From contig PZJY01000004.1 in the NCBI GenBank assembly GCA_031472005.1, forward strand, positions 1,400,556-1,464,555: 64,000 nucleotides of DNA, in the 5' to 3' direction. The notes below the pieces were generated by a model, which was given only the letters and a program-made list of their open reading frames with translations, did not search any database and was not told where the DNA came from. Positions 57,140 to 64,000 of this stretch are shown here, piece after piece. Every line of letters starts with the position of its first letter. The first letter of the stretch is position 1. Source of the stretch: Tetracladium setigerum. Lineage: Eukaryota > Ascomycota > Leotiomycetes > Helotiales. Position numbers and translations under genes: made by a program.

Positions 57140-58295
57140 ATGGCAACAGATCGATCCCACAGTCTTGAACTCCGTCCCAAGAAGCTCTCCGAAGAAGGCC
57201 AACTCAAACCCATCCCCTCACCATCCTATGCCCACCACAAATTCATCCCGTCATGCTCACTCGTAACCTATTTCTACCGAGAATGCGGCCACAACCTCAC
57301 CGATCACGAAACTGAATTCCACATCCCATCCTGTCCCAACTCAACGATCTCACCAGTGACACCACTACCATCTCCCGAACATAAGAGGAAGACTCATGAC
57401 CAAGATCAACACCAACACAGCGACAATAATGACGTTCCACCTCTGATCGTCTGCCCAAAGTATAACCACACCATCTACATCCATCCAGGAAACTGCACCG
57501 CCTCACCCATCCGTTCCGTAACCCCCACCAAGTACAACAAAAACACAAGCCCAAAAATCAAGTGTGAGCCCACCCTCACAGAATCAGAGAAGCAAAAGAA
57601 TCGCATCTTTTGGATTCGTGAGCGAGAGCAAGATCGGAAGAAGGTTGTGGAAGAGACGATGAGGGATAAGATGGAGGAGATGGCTAGTGTTAGACGAATG
57701 GAGCGGAAGATGAATACGAGATTTGAGGATAGGGAATTTTGGTGGGATCCCAGTGTTTGTGGTGGCGCTGATGACTTTTTGGCGTTGGTTAAGGGGAGTG
57801 ATGGTGTTGGAGCTGGAGTTGGAGGGGTGGATGAGGGATTGGGTGATGAGGGGGTGAGTGGTGAAGGGGAGAAGAAGGGTTGCAAGAAATGTGAGACAGA
57901 TGAGGGCGAAGATGCAAGAATTTGTAGAATTTGTGGGAAAGAGAATACAGTTAATGGGGAGGGATTTAGAATGTTGCCTTGGTGAGTATTTGCAACTTAT
58001 CCCCCCTCTCTCTCTCAGTATTCTTCGCTCTGTGTTCTTTTTGTGGGGGTCTGTTTTTTTTTCTCGAAAAGGTTGAAAAACACACTTGGATTCTAATTTG
58101 AGGCTGTCGGTGTTCAATAGTGGCCATATCTTCGATTTGGAATGCATCGTCAAACACCTAGGCGACAACAACAACATGCCAGAATGTCCCCTGTGCGCAA
58201 AGAAATTCAAGTTGCATAAGATGCCTTGTTATCATTTCACGGGAGATCCGAACTGTCAGTGTCACACAGAAACTTGGGACTTTTGGGGCCGGTGA
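57140..58295 (+). CDS. RING-like zinc-finger protein with Asp at one ligand site
   Basis: Exons 57140-57981 and 58121-58295 join to 338 aa, starting MATDRSHSLELRPKKLSE. The intron splits the finger between LPC and GH. The C-terminal finger reads CRICGKENTVNGEGF, RMLPCGHIFDLECIVKHLG and PECPLCAKKFKLH. That gives C-x2-C, C-x-H, Cys, then C-x2-C, as in RING fingers, except that the fifth ligand position is Asp in HIFDLEC. An earlier Cys pair (GCKKCETDEGEDARIC) and N-terminal Cys/His-containing segments (YRECGHNLTDHETEFHIPSC, CPKYNHTIYIHPGNC) may bind a further metal. A charged helical segment (REREQDRKKVVEETMRDKME) lies between. Known: RING proteins are often E3 ubiquitin ligases; activity here is unproven. 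Confidence 0.75.
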
Positions 58296-60407
58296 ATATC
58301 GAAGGCCAGGGACTCGGGGAGTAATTGGAATGGGTGATTTTGGATTTGTTTTTCCCTTCTTGTTATGCGTGGTCAATGTGAAATTTAGAGTTTTTTTGTT
58401 TTAGAGAAGATGTTCTCAGAGGCGGAATGGAAGAGTTAAGGTTTCTTGAGGAACGTTTGAAGCTGTCACTTTCTTTAACCTCGTTCCGCTGTTGACAATA
58501 CGGTTTTATGTTTCGTTGGTGTCCTGGTTTTCTTAATTTCCTTACAGCTCAATATTCTTCTTTGAGTGTTTTTAGTATCGTGCTAGTTGTTAGTATCAAA
58601 AAAGTCATTTACGTAGAAAAATTCTGGGATGTCGAGGAGGTGATATGAATTATGTCAATATATCCCAGTCGAGCCCTCGTCCCATCTCATAATCACAAAT
58701 CAACACTCGATTAAACCAGACATTTACAGCCCAATAAGCTTCCTCCAGTCCAAAAAAAACCCCTTCCTTTGGAAAAAAAATAAAAAATAAAAAAAAACCC
58801 CCCTTCCGCATTTATTTCCATTGTTTAATGAGACATGCATTCACTATACATGCGGTCTGTCGGTCACAAAATAACTGCATGATGCTCATGTAATCCGAAC
58901 CTCCCCCTCCCTCATGTCCCCCTCCAGTCTCAATTTTCTCATCATGCTTCCTTGAATTATCTTTGCCATTAAATTTACACCCACCACTTACAAGCCCTTA
59001 AATTCCTCCATTCAATCCATGCAATCCATGTACAAATCGAACCGATCTGTCGAGTTCGCCGCTCGCCAGCCATTGTAAAACCTGACAAATTTCACGATCC
59101 AGCTGACAGACAAAAACATAAAAGTATGGACATCCCTTGACGAGGAATTATTTTAATACTACCTACCAACCGTACGATGTGAGAGTTCGGTGATTATTAG
59201 GTTTTGAGTAACCATAGTGAGGGGCGGTATAGGGCTGGCTAGCTGACTGGACCTTTTTGGGACTTTTGGCTTTTTCGGTATCTCGTATCCTGGGGTGGTG
59301 AGGGTGGTGGTGGTGATGATGTTGCGGGGAGAGGTTCCGGCCCGGGAAGCGCGAGAGAGGAGGGGAAGGAGGGGAATGTTCCTGCTGTAAATTATAGTCT
59401 GCAAGCTTATTTAATTTTTGGTAAGCTGTACATGTACCAACCAGCATTTATGCTTTGATTTTGACATTCGGTGGCGTTTGACTTGGGTGATGCTTGGGGG
59501 AAGGGGAAAGGAAGGCATTCTGGGGTGGGTTTTTAGAATAACCCTTCCAGCTTCCAGGATTCCCTTCTCTGGCATATGGCATATGTTTATGCACACTCAT
59601 CCGAAGTCATGCTGAACTTAGTAATTTGAGATGAAAAGAATAATGACGGGTTGACCCCCATCTCATACACGGCCGGCCAGCCGTCTTCTTAGTAATTTCC
59701 ATACCAAATCCAACAAAAATTTCGTCGTCAACAGACGGAATCAATCATTGGATTGAACATCCGCATCCAACAAATTCCGAAAATGTTGAAAATGTTGAAA
59801 GGGGGATGCAGGTTATCACGTGTGGGAGTGGAGGAGTTGATTGGGATAGAAGGGGGTTGAGCAATACAATAGACCTATGGGATAGATGGTGTATGACTGG
59901 GGATTGTTTTATTTTTAATTCGCTATTTTCGGCGGAGAGAATCTGGATAGAGTTTTGGGCGATATGTCCTTTGGAGATAAGCGAGGGGAGCTAGACGTCT
60001 CTTTACCATTTGCTAGAGTTATCTACCTAGGTAGTACCTACTCTTTAACCGATCTCTCGGCTGCTCCGAGGCTGGATATTTCTGCCTTGTGAGCGAATGC
60101 GTTTTGTGAGTCGCGTATAATTTAAAATTTATTGCAAGTTTCACGTTTTATATCACATGTACAATGAGGGGAGGCTGTTTGTTGAAACGCCAGGTTTCAT
60201 TTTCTATGAAAATCTACGACTGAACACCCCTTCCAAAACTCCATGTTCATGCAAAGAATATAAAGCATCCTGAACACCTTCCCAGTAGCACTGTAGTAAG
60301 TATCCTAGCTAGAATCCTGTGTATCCGTCTATGCGTATCCCAATCTGTGTACCTGACAATATCGTACAATCTTCTACTCCCCGTCTCCCCCTAAATCGAC
60401 TCCTCAA
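58296..60407. other. Convergent intergenic region
   Basis: This 2.1-kb spacer lies between the RING-like gene (plus) and the LPMO gene (minus). It contains an A-rich block (58750-58800) and C/T-rich stretches. Short frames at 59.2-59.6 kb lie on opposite strands without motifs. No gene or RNA was recognised. Confidence 0.45.
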
Positions 60408-61513
60408 TCAGATGCGTACACGTCCAGCAATGCCAGTGGTGAATTGAGGACGTCCATCGTATGCAGTGGGAATCCATCGACGGGCAGCGGCACCACATTG
60501 ACCAAAACCAGCTTGGCAACCTGCAAGGCAGTGAAGAGAAGAAGAGCCACAAAAGCCTGAAGATGAACAACAGAAACCAGCACGACATTTCTGCTGAACT
60601 CCAGCGCCACAAGATCCATTAGTCGACTCGGGAATGTCTCCGGCGGGGCGTTGGTTGGAGCAGTGGATGGAGCTGTTGATGTAGTTGCTGGTGCGTTGCC
60701 TGCTGGGGCGGAGACAGTGGGGGAAGCTGCGAAAGTCGTTGTCTGTGATACTGGAGCAGCTTGGGTTGATGATGGAGCAACAGCAATTTGGCTTTCTGGG
60801 GTACCAGGAGCTGGGGCGGTTGCATCTCCTCCTCCACGTTGAGAGCTGTTTCCAACGCCGTTGAGAGGTTGACATCCAGTGATAGCAGAACCGGTGCCGC
60901 TTCCAGTCACGTCCGGTCCAGGGTTGGGGAAAATTGCATCAGTGCCTTCTGGAACGGTACAGCCATTGTCGAGATTGGCCACGAAGAGGTCTGGACGGTT
61001 GTTGAATGGTACTGCAGGTGCTTGTCGCCTGGTTGAGCCTCCTGCAACAATAGTAACAGCGCCACAGTTCATGTAGAACTCCCGATTTCCAACCTTGTTG
61101 AGCCAGGTCCATGCAAAGACAGCTTCGCCAAGAGGAGCATCAGAAGGGACGGTGAAAGGGAGAGATCCGCCGGCAATAGGGCAGTTGCCCATGAAGGAGT
61201 GGATGACGAAAAAGTTGGTCTTGTCGTAGGAAAGGGCAACTTGGCAAGATCCTCCTCCATGAACGGCGGTACCTGAGAATTCAATCTTGGACTGTGCTCC
61301 GGCGGTCAGGGTGGCAGCTGAAGGTCCGCCGATCTTGTGCTCGCCAGAACAGGGGAACTGGGCGGCGGAGATGGGAGAGTTGATCTCGAAGTTGATGTTG
61401 GTGGCCTTGGGGTTGGACTTAGATCGGAATGGAGGGGGAAATGAGATGCTTGCATGGGCTTGGACTCCTGTGAGAAACAGGAGCAAGCATGCGAGGAGGT
61501 GTGAGAAGAGCAT
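60408..61513 (-). CDS. AA11-like lytic polysaccharide monooxygenase with CBM18 (one apparent frameshift)
   Basis: The 19-residue signal peptide ends LLFLTGVQA, so the mature protein begins with His20 (HASISFPPPFRSKSNP), as needed for a copper histidine brace. The second brace His is His85 in SGTAVHGGGSCQVALSYD, and the axial Tyr is Tyr147 in VGNREFYMNCGAVTI. FTVPSDAPLGEAVFAWTW is also as in AA11. A Ser/Thr/Pro-rich linker follows. One extra base at the run 60630-60632 changes frame so that the linker runs into STNGSCGAGVQQKCRAG, FCCSSSGFCGSSSLHC and LAGCQAGFGQCG, a hevein-type CBM18 chitin-binding module. Uncorrected, the tail is meaningless. Known: AA11 enzymes oxidatively cleave chitin. Inference: secreted enzyme acting on chitin in fungal walls or arthropod material. 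Confidence 0.85.
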
Positions 61514-62809
61514 GGTTGCGATGCAGTCTGCGTTGGTGGAGCTGTGGAGTTGTGGAAGTCGGTCTGGGTGATTGAATTGTGAAAGTTGGTCTGGATGATT
61601 GATTCTTGTCGAATGTTTGTATGGTGAGATAGGAAAAGGAAGAGGGGGATATTTGGGCGACGAAGCGGGATTAAGTGCTACTCGGAAGCCTCTGTTCTGG
61701 ATGGTGAAGTTATTTTACAATAACTTTGGAGCAAAACAATCTTATTGTTTTTCGAGCAACGTAATGATGTAGATTAAAGGTATTGTTGTACCAGCAACAA
61801 TGAATAGAAGGGTGACAAAAAAGTGTCGATTGCAAAAAGGTGAATACGAGAAATGAAGATTCAAAGACAATGAATAGAATGGGTTATACAAAGTTATTGT
61901 AGGTCGACATGAACAGAATGAAAGGAATTGATGAGTGGAAATAATGAACAGCATGGATAGCCAAAGAGTGTTATGAGTCGAAGGAGAGTGTCAATAGTAG
62001 AAAGACATGGATGATTCTTTGAATACGCTCGTATCCAATCAGTGGTCTTTCTTCGCGGTCTCAGTACAACAATAAACAAGGTGAATGACAAAGAACAAGG
62101 GAGGTGTCGTTCGGCAACGAAATATACTTGTCCCTCAAACACGATCGGCGAAAAATTGAATCAGCCCATCCCCCATTCCATCATACAAATGGTCGTGGTA
62201 GGAGCAACTGAGAACAGCCTGATACTCTTTGCATAGATGCACAGCATTTGAGGATTGATTTTTGGCGAGGTGAAGGAAAACGCCGCCTCTCGTCCAATCC
62301 AAAAATCTGAAACGCGTCGGTTGAAGCATGTGGGGAGGGACCATCGCCTTGCTGGATAGTAGGTTGATCAGTAAAAAAAAAAATCAGAAACGCAACTCAT
62401 GACCTGCTGATACCTTTGAATGGAGAGCGTGAATAATATCAGGCATTTCGAATGTGTTGTTTCTTGAGTGTTTCTTGAGAGAAAGGTGACGATGTCAGAG
62501 GGGAGGAACTATTTCCCTTGCGGACTAGTTTGGGCCTAAGATTTCAGGCAGTAAACCTAGCACCAAATTGTGAAAGTACTTGCTCCCAATCTCTCGCCCT
62601 GCTGCTTTTCGTAAGACGAATATAGAGATTCATATATCTCCCTTCAGACCCATCCATCTCGAGCCACGACAGACGATTATGTCAATTAATCATATTTTTA
62701 AGTCTTACTTGATTTAACGCGAGCGACTAAAAGCTCCTCCAAAAGTCCTGTGAGTGATCCTCTTCTGTTCATATTGCAGACGAACAATCTCCACAACAAG
62801 GCCAGGCAT
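61514..62809. other. Intergenic region, no supported gene
   Basis: This 1.3-kb spacer lies between the LPMO start and the end of the HET remnant, both on the minus strand. It contains the LPMO promoter. Frames of 60-80 codons have no motifs. No RNA gene or repeat was recognised. Confidence 0.45.
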
Positions 62810-64000
62810 CTATATGATACGGAAGGTTTCTTCCTGAAAACTCGAATCCTGAAGAACAGTACCATCCATACAACCATCCAGAAAACATTCTCCAACAAAC
62901 ACAAAACTCTTTTCATCGTGCTTCGATCTTCTCAAAAGAACGGGAACGCTACAGCCGAGCAGTACGCAGATGAGATCTCCTTTCCTTGCTTTTTCTACCG
63001 TCGTTCCAATACGTCCATGCTTACTCGACATCAAGCGAAATGACAGCCGGACCACTACATCAACGAATCGGCCGAAGAACGAATCCATGATGTACTCATC
63101 TTGCATCGGGGTGAAGTCACTCAAGTCTAGTCGTTCAAGACAGACCTCTCTCAGAATATCTTCAAGGCTACGGCCGTAGAATTTCATGGATCTGGTGCGA
63201 GTGAACCAGTCTTCCATCTCACTGGGAGGTGCGGGGCACGTTGATTCTACGACCAGCGGCGCACAGAGTCCCAGAAAGTCCTTGAAGAATTATTCGGTCG
63301 GCATCTTATATGCTAGAAAACGGTCCTTTCGATCCAGAACTAAGCTTTGGCATACAATTCGGAGAATGGAATCCGAATAGTTCGACGCATCGTCAGATTG
63401 GTCTTGCGGGTACTCTGTTCTAGAAGTCCGTGATAACTCGAAATCCCAGAGGCAGTTAATCCGTCCACAAGATCGATGACCGATTCACATTCCAATAAAG
63501 CTGGGCCGTCGAAAATGCACTCCGCTCTTCTCTCTCCAGAAGCACAAAAACAGACGTCACCGTGATGAGGAGGTCGAAGATTCTCGACGTGTGATATACA
63601 ACTTCGCTTCTGGCAAGTGTTGGTCCAGTATATGTACCATTCAGGAGTACATACTGCCAACAGACATAAGGCTATGATGAGGCCTTCGAGAGTTCGTTGG
63701 TTCTGCATTCTGCAGCAGTCTGCCGATGGCGGACAAATGTCCGAATATCAACTTCAGTCTTCAGGTATACCAAGCATTTCCGCTATGTCTCTTGACATCA
63801 CATACTACGCGCCCACCAATTTCATGCAACAAAGAGTCAAATCCAAAGGAATTCGAAGTACAATCTCGCTTGTTCGAAAGCCTCAAAGATGAGAGGGCAA
63901 ATCATGAGACTGCCTTGCATTCAGACGAAGAGAGTTCGGTACGAACAGACAGTCAAGCTTTATGCGCCAATCTTTACAATGCAACATTCATGAGGATTGA
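62810..64000 (-). pseudogene. HET-domain (heterokaryon incompatibility) protein remnant, C-terminal part
   Basis: The C-terminal part, 63217-62810, reads KARKGDLICVLLGCSVPVLL and KSFVFVGECFLDGCMDGTVL, the pattern that closes many HET-domain proteins. Upstream in the same frame are ILRIVCQSLVLDRKDRFLAY, FFKDFLGLCAPLVVE and a TAA stop at 63292-63290 between them. Before that, the frame changes at the C3 run 63445-63447; adding one base joins ECESVIDLVDGLTASG to DFELSRTSRTEYPQDQ. The N-terminal HET domain itself is not recognisable before the right edge, partly because it lies outside. Known: HET proteins trigger cell death on fusion of unlike strains, and decayed copies are common. The stop is a genuine lesion unless misread; the frame change may be an assembly error. 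Confidence 0.6.

Noticed and set aside
1..64000. Secondary-metabolite cluster or transposon island
   Set aside because: The OYE, amidase and LPMO genes are scattered among housekeeping genes; no PKS, NRPS, terpene cyclase, transposase or terminal repeats were seen.

Overview
The window is filamentous ascomycete nuclear DNA. Genes are interrupted by short GT-AG introns (mostly about 45-95 nt) with CTAAC or CTGAC branch-point-like boxes, and there are fungal-only families: a Goodbye-domain STAND receptor, a HET-domain remnant, an AA11-like LPMO, a Dug2 peptidase and Lsb5. From the look of the proteins I infer Leotiomycetes (Helotiales-like), but this is recollection of family resemblance, not a search. 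I see no transposon, rRNA, tRNA or CRISPR.

Layout. 1-7 kb: the 5' part of a Goodbye-domain STAND gene running off the left edge, a secreted amidase and an Ntn-hydrolase asparaginase. 7-18.5 kb: an F-box protein divergent from a PARP1-type poly(ADP-ribose) polymerase, then an intron-poor gene for a 1421-aa protein I cannot name. 19.8-26.6 kb: a one-TM protein of unknown role and a large dynamin-like GTPase. 28.5-32.3 kb: a GMPPA-type mannose-1-phosphate guanylyltransferase and an Old Yellow Enzyme. 32.5-39.8 kb: TAPT1/Emp65 and DUG2. 41.5-46.3 kb: a secreted Ser/Thr-rich protein and TIM17. 48-50.5 kb: two small genes (117-aa soluble protein, tail-anchored protein). 51-58.3 kb: a 968-aa orphan, LSB5 and a RING-like protein. 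60.4-64 kb: an AA11-like LPMO with a CBM18 module and a decayed HET-domain gene at the right edge.

These genes do not form a pathway or cluster. They are mainly housekeeping functions (ADP-ribosylation, glutathione breakdown, mitochondrial import, endocytic sorting, sugar nucleotides), with non-self-recognition genes at both ends.

The most striking pattern is technical or evolutionary: eight genes contain eleven apparent single-base deletions, each at or beside a short homopolymer and each repaired by adding one base. No +1 lesion was found. This is best explained by homopolymer under-calling in the assembly, so these genes should not be called pseudogenes on this evidence alone. The HET remnant also has an in-frame stop that this does not explain. 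No clearly new biological system was found; the best unexplained candidates are the 968-aa, 1421-aa, one-TM and 117-aa proteins.
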